NCBI GenBank assembly: GCA_008704415.1
Contig: VXIS01000024.1
Span: forward strand, 62,001-126,000
Source of the DNA: Sphaerosporella brunnea
Lineage: Eukaryota > Ascomycota > Pezizomycetes > Pezizales > Pyronemataceae
Reading direction: 5' to 3'
Length of the DNA: 64,000 nt
The notes beneath the pieces are model-generated. The model saw only the letters and a list, made by a program, of their open reading frames with translations. It was not told where the DNA came from and made no database searches. This document shows positions 31,547 to 44,078 of the stretch, piece by piece; position 1 is the stretch's first letter; each line of letters starts with the position of its first letter. The translations under genes and the position numbers were made by a program.

Positions 31547-32597
31547 TGCGAGGTGGGGTGTGGTGCTCGAGATAGATATGGGAATTATGCACCTCGCTTC
31601 GAGCCTTATGGTAAGTTCAGCAAGTCACGGGCTTGACGTTATGTTACTTATGTAGCCGGGACACACTTTGCTTTGTGGACAATATCGATGTAGCTGTGCT
31701 GGTTTGGAGGATGGTTAGAGTAGAGTAAGCTTAAGTACCTACCTGTTACCTAAGGTAAGTGCTCTGCTGAGACTATCGGCATCGGTTTGCTGGTGCTGCG
31801 GACATGGCAGTCCGCGATCTCTCCCCACCACAATACTATGATACTCAGCAGTTAGCTATCCCTGTGTGTGCTTTGTGCTTGCTTTGTCGATTGAGGAGGT
31901 TGGAACCCCTCTTTCTTCTACCCATAGAACGCATCCACTCACCACTTCAAGGCGAAAGAAAAGTTGACGAGCGCTCTGTGCCCATCCCCACCATTCCCAA
32001 AGAGCCAAAAGCCAGCCATCTTTGCAAAGAATACCAGACCACACCACACCCAAAGCTCCCCTAATTCCTCCCTAACCCATCCCGAATGATTGCTGCCTTC
32101 CAGTCGTTGCCTCTGAAAACCGAAAAAAAATAAAAAAATAAAAAAAATTGTTGTCTCGACCTCCTCGACATCACCTTCCCGCACGCGACTCCTCCGTACC
32201 CCAGCCCGATCAACCTAGACGTGCTTCCCCCGCGTTACTACTGATATCGAGAGTTGCGGATTATACCTGCCCCCCCCCTATCGTGACGGCTGCTCCTACT
32301 TCAGGGTCCCGATCCTCGTCCTTTACTCCTTAATCCCACCCAATACCCTTCTCCTGGACAAAGCATTCGAACAAACGGCTTGACCCCATCGACCCTGTGC
32401 TGACATCCCCCCGTACTGTTCGCCCACACCTAACTAGAGGACCCCCACCTGGCACGCCCCTCCTCATCCTCACAAAATCCCCTTCCGTCCCGCTGTTCCA
32501 TCGCCGCCGCCGTTGACAACCATCTCGAGAGTGGCGGGAACACCGAACCCATCATAATTCACCTTTCCCTCCGTGGTTCCGAATAAAAAAATTCATA
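31547..32597. promoter_or_regulatory. Promoter and long CT-rich leader of calcineurin A
   Basis: About 1 kb without a recognised gene. At 31729-31758 there is an imperfect palindrome of TACCT/AGGTA units (AAGTACCTACCTGTTACCTAAGG). From about 32150 to 32590 the sequence is strongly C/T-rich on plus, as in pyrimidine-rich fungal promoters and 5' leaders. Confidence 0.45.
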
Positions 32598-34728
32598 ATG
32601 GCGGAACATGCAACCCCATCGTCTGCCGCTCTGGAAAACACGCAGAAGCTTGAAAATGCTATACGCGCTGTCAACGAGAAGCGACCTCCGCCGGAGATCG
32701 ACTTTACGCTTCACACCATGGAGGATGGAACGCAGGTTTCCACCCTGGAGAGAGTGTGCAAAGGTCAGTCCAGCTTTCTTGAGTGCTTTCACATCATGCG
32801 CTGGTGGCATCTGCGCGGATGCTGCGCAAGGAACTGCTTTGCTTTCATTTAATTCCCATCTTCTCTCTCCAGCCGCTAGCTGTCACCGCATCGAAGGGAA
32901 ATGTGCGCTGACAGCATTCATCTCAGATGTGCAAGCCCCTGCCTTCCACAAGCCCACCAATGAACAGTTTTACGACCCTAACGATCCATCGAAGCCCAAT
33001 TTGGCCTTCCTGAAGCAGCACTTCTACCGCGAGGGCCGCCTTACGGAGGAGCAGGCGCTCTTCATCCTGTCGCGCGCCACTGAAATCCTAAAATCGGAGC
33101 CCAATTTGTTGGAGATGGATGCCCCCATCACTGTGTGTGGTGATGTTCATGGCCAGTATTATGATTTGATGAAGCTCTTTGAAGTCGGAGGAAATCCGGA
33201 GGAGACACGGTATCTCTTCCTGGGAGACTATGTAGACCGTGGCTACTTTAGTATCGAGGTATGGAGAGCCAGCGCTGCTTGGAGTGCGCAGCGTCAGTTA
33301 CTGATCTTGATGTCGTAGTGCGTTCTCTATCTGTGGTCTCTCAAGATCTGGTATCCCAACACCCTCTGGCTGCTGCGAGGTAACCACGAGTGCCGGCATT
33401 TGACCGATTACTTCACCTTCAAGCTTGAATGTATGATATATGCCTTAATCCGCTTCCACGAGTGTTTCCTGACGGAGAGTGTAGGCAAGCACAAGTACTC
33501 GGAGCGCGTCTATGAGGCCTGCATGGACAGCTTCTGTGCGTTACCATTAGCTGCTGTCATGAACAAGCAGTTCTTGTGTATACACGGAGGTCTGAGCCCA
33601 GAGCTGCACACTCTGGATGATCTGAGGAGTGTATGTCGCCGGTAGCCCATTTTTGTTGTCTTGGAAGCTTACGTCTGGTAGATTGATCGATTCCGCGAGC
33701 CTCCCACCCATGGCTTGATGTGCGATATTCTCTGGGCCGATCCGCTGGAGGAGTTTGGCCAGGAAAAGACATCGGACTTCTTCATCCACAACCACGTGCG
33801 AGGATGCTCCTATTTCTTTTCCTACCCAGCCGCGTGCTCGTTTCTGGAGAAGAACAACCTCCTTTCGATCATCCGCGCCCACGAGGCACAAGATGCTGGT
33901 TACAGGATGTACAGAAAGACCAAGACCACTGGATTCCCCAGTGTCATGACTATCTTCTCCGCGCCAAACTACCTGGACGTCTACAACAACAAGGCGGCAG
34001 TGCTGAAGTATGAGAACAATGTTATGAACATCCGGCAGTTCAACTGCACTCCTCACCCATACTGGCTGCCTAACTTCATGGACGTATTTACGTGGTCCCT
34101 GCCCTTCGTAGGCGAGAAAAGTTAGTCCACACTCCCGAAGCGCAGTTTTCGTTGCTAATCTGGCGCAGTCACCGATATGCTCATTGCGATCCTCAACACG
34201 TGCTCTAAGGAAGAACTGGAGGAGGAGACTCCGCTCTCCGCCACATCGGTCGATCCTCTCTCGCCGGCTCTTGCCAGTGGCGAAACGGATGTCAACAGCA
34301 TGGAGTACAAGCGCCGGGCTATCAAGAACAAGATTCTTGCCATTGGCCGACTGTCGCGAGTATTCCAGGTGCTGCGTGAAGAGTCTGAGCGCGTCACCGA
34401 GCTCAAGACCGCCACCGGTGGACGTTTGCCCGCGGGAACGCTCATGCTCGGTGCTGAGGGCATCAAAGAGGCTATTACTTCCTTCGAGGATGCCCGAAAG
34501 GTCGATCTGCAGAACGAGCGATTGCCGCCCAGTCACGAGGAAGTCTCAAAGAAGGAGAAGGAGGCCAAGGAGGAGGCTATGAACCGTGCAGTCCGGGAGG
34601 CGGATAATGACAAGGAGCTCAACAGGGTTGCGAGGAGAATCAGCATGTAAGTTTGATCCTCAGCTATTTCTTTTGTTTGAGTGCGCTTTCTGATCTTCAG
34701 CTACTAATGCAGGAGTAGAGGCGGCTAA
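32598..34728 (+). CDS. CNA1: Calcineurin catalytic subunit A (protein phosphatase 2B)
   Basis: Seven exons: 32598-32763, 32927-33258, 33319-33430, 33485-33630, 33682-34120, 34169-34646, 34713-34728; 562 residues. Ca2+/calmodulin-activated Ser/Thr phosphatase that dephosphorylates Crz1-type factors. Metal-site motifs are complete: [21 protein letters not shown] and [15 protein letters not shown], with [11 protein letters not shown]. The calcineurin-B-binding helix (about 350-380, ending [15 protein letters not shown]), the calmodulin-binding segment ([19 protein letters not shown]) and the autoinhibitory region ([18 protein letters not shown]) follow in order. The last exon encodes only MSRGG. 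The 163-bp first intron is the longest. Every junction keeps phase. Confidence 0.97.
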
Positions 34729-35256
34729 GCTATCGAATCCACATTCCATAATATGTTCCGACGTTTAGGTTGGGGCGTTGTTGGGGGGGGGGGGGGTTCT
34801 CGATTTTTTCAACTTTTGCGTAGGGTACTTAAATGGGTGCGATGCGATCATGCTTGTGGATGTGTTGTACCAGCAGGTGTTTTTCCTTGTTTTGTTGAGC
34901 TTTTGTTGGAGTGATGCCCAATTCAAAGTCTATCTTCTTTTTTTGAGAGAGAGATGTTTGTGTCTGTTTTATTGATATCATAATTTTTTGTTTTTTTCCC
35001 GTGTTTACTGTATTGATTGGTCTTTTTCCGATGCTGGTCCTGTACTAAAGGAAACTTGAAGGAGTTGATGCCTTGAGTAAAAATGGGATCGGGAGGAATA
35101 ATCATCCGATGATTACACACCTTCACAGAAGAGCACTCGCGCAAGTGATGACATGTGCTCAGTAGACTTCATTAACAAATCCTATTTCCTCAGGGCATAT
35201 TACGGTATTAAACAAGCACAACAAGATCCTATTAACGCTGTGCCACCAATTCATTA
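34729..35256. other. Convergent 3' region of calcineurin A and the cyclase
   Basis: No gene recognised. Contains a G14 run at 34783-34796 and T-rich tracts at about 34920-35030. Confidence 0.45.
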
Positions 35257-37559
35257 TTACTCTTTTCCCTCATAATGCCTCGCAAACATTCCCAGCGCCT
35301 TGATCGAAAAGACATTCTTATAGTTCGGGTACGAAATCATGCTACACCACCAAATCAGTATCGCACGGCCTCTAGGGGTGGATGGCATACCAGCTCTTAT
35401 TAAACACGCCCTCGATGGCCTCCTGCAGCCACTCACCATTCTGCTGCTGGCGGCTCCTCAAAAGGTTGATACCGCGCTCAATCGGCTCCTTATGCGGGTA
35501 CTTCGCATTCATGAGCGCGATGCACGCCCACGCAGTGTTGACCACCTGGCTGTGCTTGTGGTGTATATACTCGCCTTTGACGGAGCTCAAATAGCTCTCG
35601 CCCCACCCGCCGTCGTCCATCTGCTTACTGAGGATGAACTCGCACGCCTTGCGGGCGACGCTGGAGTTCTCCCAGACCTCGCCGATCAGCGCGAGGGATT
35701 CGAGCGCGAACATGTTGGCGTAGTTGAAACAGATGCCCCACGCGCCGTACCAGCTCCCGTCCGCGCGCTGTGCGGATTTAATGAAGCCGATTGCGCGGCG
35801 GATTGTGGACTCGATTTCGTGGCTGCGGTAGCTGGGAAAGTGTTCGCGGAAGAGCGCGAGTGCGGTTACCACCGCCGTGGTGCACTCCGGGTAGGAGTAC
35901 TCGACCATGATCTTGCCGAAGACTTCGGCCGCGTTGAGGTGTTCGAGCCAGGAACCGGCACGGATCGGCTCGTAGGATGCGAAGCCGCCATCGGCATTTT
36001 GCATAGTGAGCATGACGTCCACGGCGTCCATGCATCGGCGGTCCGAGACGAGTTTAGGCATGTCGGGCGTGGTTTGGAGCATAAGCACTGCTTTGAGGCC
36101 TTCGGCCGTGCAGTCGCTGACAGTGTAGCCTTGGCTTTTCTTGCTAAAAGCCCAGGCACCTTTGCGTTGCTGTCGATAACATTTGTCCATCTCCGGGCAA
36201 TTCTCGCGGATCTGCTGGTTCTCAAGGAACTCGAGGGCTTTGATCAGCATTTCTTTAAATTCGGCTTCTTGCGTGAGCTCGCATTCGACGACGGCTTGCA
36301 CGAGGAAACTGGTGTCCCAGGTTTGCACGCCGTCCGTGCCGTTCATCAACATGCCCTCGTGCTTCATCCAGAGGAACTCTTTGAGAGTCTCCCGGTGCAT
36401 TTTGACTGCATGGCTGCCCTCGCCCTCGGTTAGGTACCGTGCGATGAAGTTGAGCGGGTTATTGACAGGTCCCAGGCAGCAGTACAGCGTGTTCTCGTCC
36501 TCGCGGCAGATCAGATCGTAGACGTGGCGCCGAGCATAGCTCTGCACAAACTTGGGACATGCCCAGTTCCCCCACATCGTCAGCACCTCGTTGGCAACAT
36601 CCAGGATCGGCGAGTGCGGGTGATAAATATCCAACGGCGCCACAGTATTCCGGTGTTGCGAGAACTGAATTGACGCATAATCCTGGGTATACAGCTCTTC
36701 GCGCAAGGAGCGGGTCAGGTCATTTTCGGGATGTGAGTACTTCAGCGAGTACATGTACGACATGGGCAGGTACACCTGTCGGGTGTGGACCCACCAGCGC
36801 CACGGGTGGAAGGGCACCCAGTTCGGGAGACACCACATCTCCGGTGGTACCGGGTTCATGCCCTCCCAACTGTAGCAGCCTATGAGTGCCAGCCAGAATT
36901 TGCCCCAGTGCGGTGAACCGAGTGCTCCACCGAGCTCATGTAGTCGGTTACGTGCCTTTTGCGCAACTGGGTGGTCTGGATCCATACCCAGGATACGAAG
37001 GACGACGTAGTTGAGGGAGGTGCCGAAGACCGAGGACTCGCCTTCGATGTGGAGACCCCAACCGCCGTCTACTGGGTTCGCTCGCGCGCAGAGGTAGTTG
37101 GTGATTTCGATGCGCCATGGCTCGGGGATGGGAGTGTTGGTTACATAGTAGGAGATGATCAGACCAGGGAGAAGGAACATGGGCCCTGGGAGCTGTCAGC
37201 GTATATGTTCCATGTGGATGAGGGAGAGGACGCACCGCCGTATTCACATGCCCATTGACCTTCTGGCAGCTGAAGCTTAGAGAAGAACCGTAGGCCATTG
37301 CGGGCTGCTTCGAGGGCGGTGGAAGCTTCAGGCAGCTTGGGTAGGTTCTACTCTCAGTCAGGCCAGTTTCCTGCCACGGTGAAGAGGCCTGGGTATCCCA
37401 TACAGTATCCAATCCCAGGTGGTATTTATCATATGTAGCCTGAGGCCAAGCCGCCAATTGCTCGTCGGTCTCGAGGTAATGCCAGGTCTGGCGGCCTTCG
37501 TGGGTCTTCAGTCTCCAGCGTGAGTAGTCGGTCTTGGGCAAAGCTGTAGCTGTAGCCAT
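35257..37559 (-). CDS. ERG7: Oxidosqualene cyclase, lanosterol synthase type
   Basis: Four exons on minus: 37559-37404, 37347-37236, 37185-35391, 35341-35257; 715 residues. It cyclises 2,3-oxidosqualene to the sterol skeleton at the ER/lipid-droplet membrane. The catalytic Asp motif DCTAE sits at about 447-451 (after SQGYTVS). QW-type repeats are visible ([43 protein letters not shown]). The C-terminus [26 protein letters not shown] is supplied by the small last exon. It is slightly short compared with many lanosterol synthases. Filamentous fungi can hold paralogues such as protostadienol synthases with the same motifs; no clustered P450 or transferase genes lie nearby, so sterol synthesis is the default call. 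Confidence 0.88.
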
Positions 37560-38072
37560 TGTTGCTAAAGATTCGCCGTCAAGAATTATTGACTCGATAT
37601 GTCGAAGTATTTATAGGGGAAAAGCTCAATTGCGTGGAGAGACAAACAATCCTGGAAATTGAGTGCTTTACACAGCTGTGAGAGTCAGGGGTTGCGGAGG
37701 CCGAAAACGCGAACGTGGTGGATATGTGTGCACATAGAATACACACAACAGGAACACTGGGGGATCCGGTGAGATGTCCGCTCCGGATAGAAGTATTCAA
37801 GTACATGCCTAGGTATGTACATTGTACTTATTTATACACAGCGAATTACAAAGCTCAGATCTCGCCAAAACGGATGTTTACAGCGGTGCGGCTCTTGTGA
37901 GATTTTAAAGTTTCTCCCGCTGCAGGGGCCAGCGTAGTGATCTGCACTCAATAATTTTTTTCTGTGTACTAGTACAGCCGGGGGAATGGGGCGATGAGAT
38001 GGCCGGGTGCCAGCCGGTTGCATCGCAAGGAGATGGTCGGCAGGATCAATTCTCTCTCGTTTCTCAACAGCA
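37560..38072. promoter_or_regulatory. Cyclase promoter region with CCTAGG near-palindrome
   Basis: No gene recognised. At 37801-37820 lies the near-palindrome GTACATGCCTAGGTATGTAC, followed by ATTGTACTTA. It closely resembles the cluster at 17748-17765. Confidence 0.4.
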
Positions 38073-38786
38073 ATCATGCCGATCGATAAAACGACAGGAA
38101 CGCGAAGAGAAGCGACACTCTGGTTTCTAAAAGAAAAGAGGGCACGCGTTTCGCCCAAATTGAGAAGGAAACTAGGGTGTCCCGATCACAGGCGCAGAGG
38201 ATCTACCGGCAGTGGAACACCAAGCGCACGATCAAACAAGACCTGCCAGGAGAAAGACCTGGCTGGATGCGACGACGATGAGGAAGCGGTGCCACTGGTG
38301 CCTCAAGCGTGAGAGGTGAGGTCCAACAGTGGAGGAAAGTGGTGTCCTGCGACGAGAAGCTTGTGAGTTCGGTCGTGTTCGCCGTACACGATCGCAAGGG
38401 CGTTCCAGCCTCGCTATCTCCAGCCAAACTTCACCTCTGGACGCTTCTCTGTACTCGCCGTTGTCGCCATCACCTTTGGAGCCCACACTCCTTTAGTTGT
38501 TTTCCGCAAAAGCACTCCGAAGGAGCGGAAAAACAAGCGGAACAGTTTGGGTGTGGATTCGACGCAATACATTGAGGAATTCGTCGAATCATACCTGGTG
38601 CCATTCATCTACAGTCTTCCTGGTGGTCCTGAAGGACCATCCAACTATTGCCAGGATAACACACGTCCAAGCAGACCCGGCGTTCTGGCGTTGGTTGTTT
38701 CTCGTTGTAAGGTATCGGTAACCGGGCCGGTCCCGGCGCATCTCGTCACCCAAGTTCCCCGGCTGCATGTAAATGCCGGCCACTGA
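38073..38786 (+). pseudogene. Tc1/mariner-type transposase relic
   Basis: Pieces in different plus frames are recognisable in order. First a helix-turn-helix-like region, IEKETRVSRSQAQRIYRQWN with KRTIKQDLPG (about 38155-38262), reached after a frameshift from MPIDKTTGTRREAT at 38073. Then GRFSVLAVVAITFGAHTPLVV and, further on, DSTQYIEEFVESYLVPFI and SLPGGPEG with QDNTRPS (about 38440-38680), the second-acid region of Tc1/mariner enzymes (QDN.xxH type). The first acid region and the third are lost or unreadable. Stops and frameshifts show it is dead. Confidence 0.65.
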
Positions 38787-39214
38787 AGGGTTTCGCACCC
38801 AGGTGAACCAACTCTTCCACGTGATCTGATCTGAGGCTCAGTAGGGCTTGGCGTGCTACGTAATGGTAGCGGGTGTATTTGGTTTCCGTAGCCTCGTGTT
38901 GCTTTGTTTCTTTTCTTTAATCCTGAGGTCTTTTGCTGAGGTTCGCAGAGTGATTGTTCTTCAATACTTCGGATGCCCTGTTTCTGTTCACGTGACAATC
39001 TGAACCCGGAAAGCCTGTGCAACCACAGCGCCGCATCTCATCTTTTTCAAAACAAAGTCGCCGCGTCTTTATCCCGCACTGATAACCACTACCACTACCA
39101 ACCCCGCTAAACCGCGCGCTGCGGCACAAATCCCCCGCTGCTTGGCTATTTCCTGCGTCGATAGCCGCATCTTGCGGAGTTCCCTTTGTCGTCGAGTAAA
39201 GTGAATAAGCAATC
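38787..39214. other. Intergenic, promoter of the coiled-coil gene
   Basis: No gene recognised between the transposase relic and the next start codon. Confidence 0.4.
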
Positions 39215-42200
39215 ATGGACGAAGCGTACGATTCGCCCGACAGCGATGGCCACGCCTCAATCCCGTCTCCCACTGAAACGTCTTTTAATATGAGCAGTAA
39301 GCGTTTTCTCTTTGTTTCTTTCCAGTCAAAGGAGGACAACCACAACTAACGTGTGAAGCGTTACATGATGCGAGACCATGGCCGCCGGCGTCGCCATCGC
39401 CATCTCCTGGTACGACCTCAGACGATGAGGAGGAGGACGACCAGCCAGTTGTAGTAGTTCGTCGCAACTTCAAATCTGGTGCCGTGCCGATGCTTCCGAG
39501 TATACTGGATTCTTCTCCGCCCGCCTCTAGGATTCTTAAACCCACCTCGGTCAACGATTCCGTCAGTTCAACACCCAAGCACCCGCGGAAACGCAGTTTC
39601 GAGAATTTGCCCAAGAAGAGTGCGGAGATGACGAGTGATGGTGAATCAACCGCGGGGGAGACTACTGAGATTGCGGGTGCACCTGGGCCGAGTAATGCTA
39701 CTACCGACGAAGCGGACAGCTATGCACTGCCTTCACCGGGACCCTCGCCACTGCTGTCACCCCACCCAAGCTCGACTCCTGACCCTCGGACAGGTTTAAC
39801 CAAGAGGATCAACCTGCGGAAGAACTGGAGCAGCCCCATAAAGGAAACACAAGAGCGCAGCGTATCACTATCGGGTGAACCGGTTCTCCCGCTGCGATAT
39901 GACGGTGGAGATGAAGATGAGAGCATTGAGGTGCCCATGATTAAGCGTCCATCATCGGCACCGTATCTGTCCACAGAACAGCATGCAGAAGATTCCGCAG
40001 GCCGACCGCGGCCGATGCTTCCAGAATACACCCCGGAGCGGCCATTGAGCGCGGGTAGCAGACCACAAACGCAGAGACTGCCGCGAGCCATGTCAGAGCT
40101 GTCTATCGCCAGCCTTACGCGCCATGAGAGTTTTGAGGAAATCGATGCTGCCTTCGTGAGGGAGAAATTATCACAGGCATTTGAGTCTGCAAGGCCCCAG
40201 CGTTCTTCTGAGCAGAACAGAAAGGCTTCCCACCCAGATAAGTCTTTTGAGAAGGAGCCTGAAGCTGTCTCGAAGATTTCCGGCGATCCTCAAACACCCC
40301 AAAATAATGGTGCTTCCAGGAGAAAGTATTTGCCAACAAACATATTGAACTTTTCCCTGAAGCGTGATATTGCCAGCACATCGCAGATCACGCCTGACAG
40401 GGCCGCCTTATTTGCAACTGGATCTGGCACACGTGGGATTTTAGAAACCCCAGCAGGAATGACTTCTTCCCCTCCGGGATCCCCAGGGCCACGTTATACA
40501 GAGGAGGCGGATCTGCCTGAAGGGGAAGGCGATTCTGAATATGCTGTCTCCCGTACCATGGAGGAGAGCCACGATTCACTATCGCCTCAACACCCCTACC
40601 ACGGCTTCAGTCCGTGGAAGTTCAACAACAGCAAACCGGTCCGGCGAGTCTCCATCGGCTCTCCTCCTGCGGCGTCACCCATGTCGGCGACTGACTCTCC
40701 CTTCTTTCGAAGAGGACCCACGTCTCCCGATCTCCAGACTTCCAAGCACAACCGCCGTGGAAAGCTGGGTTCCGTGGTTATCTTCGAAGATAATCAGCCG
40801 CAGGAAGGTATGATACCGCCAGTCAACACCCCAACTACTCGGAACGCTCGTCGTCCGCATGTTGATCACGACAAAGCCAGGATGAGAGAGAGAAGTAGAA
40901 GCGACCCGCTGGATTTAAGAGGCGATGACGGAATTATATCTGTACCGTCCACTGTCAACAGTGTACGAAAGGTGGATAAGAGTGCACCGGATCTTGCACA
41001 AGGCATCACAGAGGATTCGCACATACAAGATACCCAAGAGGGGTCTTCAACGGTTGAAGGATCACCGCCCTGTGATAGCCCTGATGGACAACGTGTTCTA
41101 GAGGTCCGGAGTAGCAGGTCAAGTTCGTCGGTGGGCAACCCAGAAGAAGAGCCAACCTCAAAAGATGCTGTAAACAACCGGTACACCATCCATCCAGTTT
41201 CCTCAACCCCAGACAACTTATGCTAACGGTAGCCTAGTGGTGCCGGTAATAATGGTCGTTTATGGTCTGGATTTTCCGAGACCTTCCAGTCAGATGGTAA
41301 TCGTCGTTTTGAGCCAGGGGAGGAGGTCATTCAGGAGAAGGAGGCCGATGAAAGCTCGCAACATCCCATGGTCTCTTCGCCAGGTGGTAGTCTCGCACTT
41401 GGTGATGTTGAGGTCCGCGTCCAGACGCCATTGTCGGTAGGAGATAATTCCGAATTTATCCAGGATCCGGAATACTTCCGCCGCGGCAACACAGAACTTC
41501 AACAGATCCTCAATCGTGCCTTGAACCAGAACCAGGAACTCAGAGCTAGGACTCGTGAGCAGAACGAAATTCTGGCTCAATACGAAGAAGAGTACGGCGA
41601 GGTGCAGGGAGAAGTTGAAGCGCATCGACAAAGGGTTCGGTATCTCGAAAGGCAGGTCATGGATCTGCAAAATGAGGCCATGCGGAAAAAACAGGGCTCA
41701 GAAGCTTCCTCGCCGCCCGGCAGTGTCCGCCCGCACACCCGGACGATCGCTGAGCTTCGGGCAAAGGTTGATAGCCTTGAAATAGCAGCCGAGGAGCAGG
41801 CCGAGGCTCATCGTCGGGAGAACGAGGAGCACGAAAACACCATCGGCCACCTACGTGCTGCGTTAAATCAGCGTGTAGACTCGACCATCAATGAGCCTTT
41901 GCAAAAGCGTATCATGGAACTAGAACGCCAGCTCCAAGAAGAACGTAAAGCGCACTCACAAGCCATTGCGAAAACGGAAGACAAGTACAAGCACCTGCTT
42001 AAGGAACAGGATGGTATGATCAACCATTTGCAAGGGGAACTTGACGAGTACGCCAACCACTTACCCGTGGATTCAGGCGACCGCACATCCCGCGTCTTCG
42101 ATGATAACGGTGACTGGATCGACGAGCAGGAGATCACTCAGATGTTCGAAGACAGTTTCGACCAGATCATCACTCAGATAGGCGGCGACCCCGAGCGCGA

Positions 42201-43605
42201 GGACTTCGACGAGGAAGCCATCATGGAGGCAGAGAAGAGCTTGCGGTACTTGGCAGCCACGGCAGGATATGACAACCTTAGCAAGGCGGATCTAGCTGCT
42301 TTTGGCATCAAGCACCTGCGGGACGATAATGCTCACTATAAGGAGATGTGTGCCCAGAGCGAAGAAAAGGTTAAGCAGCTCAGGCTAGAAAATGATTCTT
42401 TGACCCGCGAGATGGAACTGCTGAAGACACAGGTCAAGGATATGGAGATGCAGAATGGTGTCCTGCAGAACTCTATCTCAGATAGTAAAACCACTATTGA
42501 GAGGCTGCAGACAGAGATGAGGGCCCTTCAAACACGCATCGCAGAGGCAGACCGTGCCCTTGAAGACGCACTGCATGACAACGAAAAGTCGAGCGCTACA
42601 ATCAAATCCTCAGAGGCAGAGCTGTTGACTCTTCGCCAGACATACTCGAAGGATCAGCAGGAACTCGAAAAGTCAATGACAAAATTGGCCCAGGCAGAAC
42701 AGAAAGCCAAAGAGCAGGAACAGCATCTCACTGAGATGCGTGCCCAGCTTCAGGCAACCGTCGGCCGTGATTTGACCCTCCAGACGGAAGTTGATGCGTA
42801 CAAGCAGCGTACTTCAGAGCTTCTCCGAACCGTTGAGACTGTCGATAAGACTCACAAAGATCGCGTTATGGCGCTTCAAGAGCAGATTGACGATCTTCGC
42901 AGTGCCAAAGAGAACCTCATCAAGGAACGCGATGCCGCCCGCGAGGCCGAGAAGCGCACCATTGAACTCTCGGCGGTCGTTGTCAAGCTCGAAGAAAAGA
43001 TCAGAGCATCCGACGAAACACTTGGGAAATTCAAGGCGCAGAAGGAGGCACTGGAAATCGCCACATACGCTGCAGAGACCGAGGCTAAACAGGCACGCTC
43101 CCGCTTCAATGTGTTGCTTCATGAGAGCGCAGCGAAGGAGACGATCTGGGACACCGTCAAGAAGGAGCTGCAGAGCGAAGTCGAGCAGAAGACCCGTGAA
43201 CTACATCACGCCGTCGAGCCCTATGAGAAGGCCCTCTCCATCATCGCCACCCAGGTGGACGAGATCGCTCCGGAGGGCGAAGGCGACGACGAGCGGCGTC
43301 AGATTATCCGGACCGAGCTCGAAAAGGATGGTGTGGCGGCCGTGGACACTGTCTCCGACGTGCTGGTCGGCATTAGAACTCTCGACATGCTCATCGACGG
43401 TGTAGAAGCTCAGCGTAAGGACTTGGACGACAAGAATCAGCGCCTCAAGAACGCTATCAAGAAGTGGAATTCCGAGCATAGCCGTGAAAAGAGTAAAGTG
43501 GAAGCTCTTAAGAAGGAGAATAAAGAACTTGCTCTGCGGCTCAAGGCGGAGAAGAAGCAGAGCGACGAGAAGATCGGGCAGTTGATTCTCGCTTTGAGAC
43601 GTTAG
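39215..43605 (+). CDS. Large coiled-coil protein, function not identified
   Basis: Three exons: 39215-39296, 39359-41180, 41238-43605; 1423 residues. The first 640 residues are disordered, rich in Ser/Pro/Thr-Pro with short conserved-looking basic/SP motifs (SILDSSPPASRILKP, STPKHPRKRSFENLP, KRINLRKNWSSPIK). The rest is almost continuous coiled coil, starting at about EYFRRGNTELQQILNRALNQ, broken by an acidic patch (DDNGDWIDEQEITQMFEDSFDQ) and ending with SDEKIGQLILALRR. This layout resembles spindle-pole-body, septation or microtubule-organiser scaffolds regulated by CDK sites, but I see no CM1 or PACT-like motif, so that is only a guess. Introns are 62 and 57 bp and restore frame. Confidence 0.8.
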
Positions 43606-44078
43606 TTAAGGGCCGGCCGATGTGAAAGTGAAAGGGAAAGAGAAGGGGGTCTTTTCTTTCTGAAATTCTTTACTTACTGCTGCATCTTCATGGGAACTCG
43701 GAGTAGTTGGCGCATCAATCTCGTTTTAAGTTTGTATTTTTACTCACTCTACTACGGTCGACTTCTAATGGGCTTTGATTTGAGTCGTTTTGTGTTTCTT
43801 TTGCATCGGTGGACGGGTTTTTCTTTTTGTTCTGTTGGCTTATCTGCATGACCTCCCAGGTGACGGGCGTCTGGTGTGAATATCGTAGAGGTACAATACC
43901 TCCTTCACTTACCTACATTACCGTAAATTGATCGAGTACAAAATTGAGCATCCAAAAGGCCGTCCTGATATCCCTACCCCAACACCTGAATCAGTCTATA
44001 TCTATACAAAAAAACCCCCCCAACCAGAGCCTCCCAAAAAAGCAAAGCAAAGCAACCCAAAAACTCCATCCAACCAAC
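43606..44078. other. Convergent 3' region, nothing recognised
   Basis: About 470 bp between the stop codons of the coiled-coil gene and the PQ-loop gene. T-rich tracts at about 43640-43830 probably belong to the 3' UTR. Confidence 0.45.

Noticed and set aside
33547..34536. 329-codon ORF on minus
   Set aside because: Antisense shadow of calcineurin A exons 4-6.
35339..36433. 364-codon ORF on plus
   Set aside because: It lies antisense within the lanosterol-synthase coding sequence; it is a mirror of that gene's codon usage and has no family similarity.
36948..37559. 203-codon minus ORF as a separate gene
   Set aside because: Its first 52 codons are exon 1 of the cyclase; the remainder is a read-through into introns and out-of-frame exon sequence.
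35257..39214. Triterpene biosynthetic cluster around the cyclase
   Set aside because: Neighbours are calcineurin A, a transposase relic and a coiled-coil protein; no P450, dehydrogenase or acyltransferase is present.
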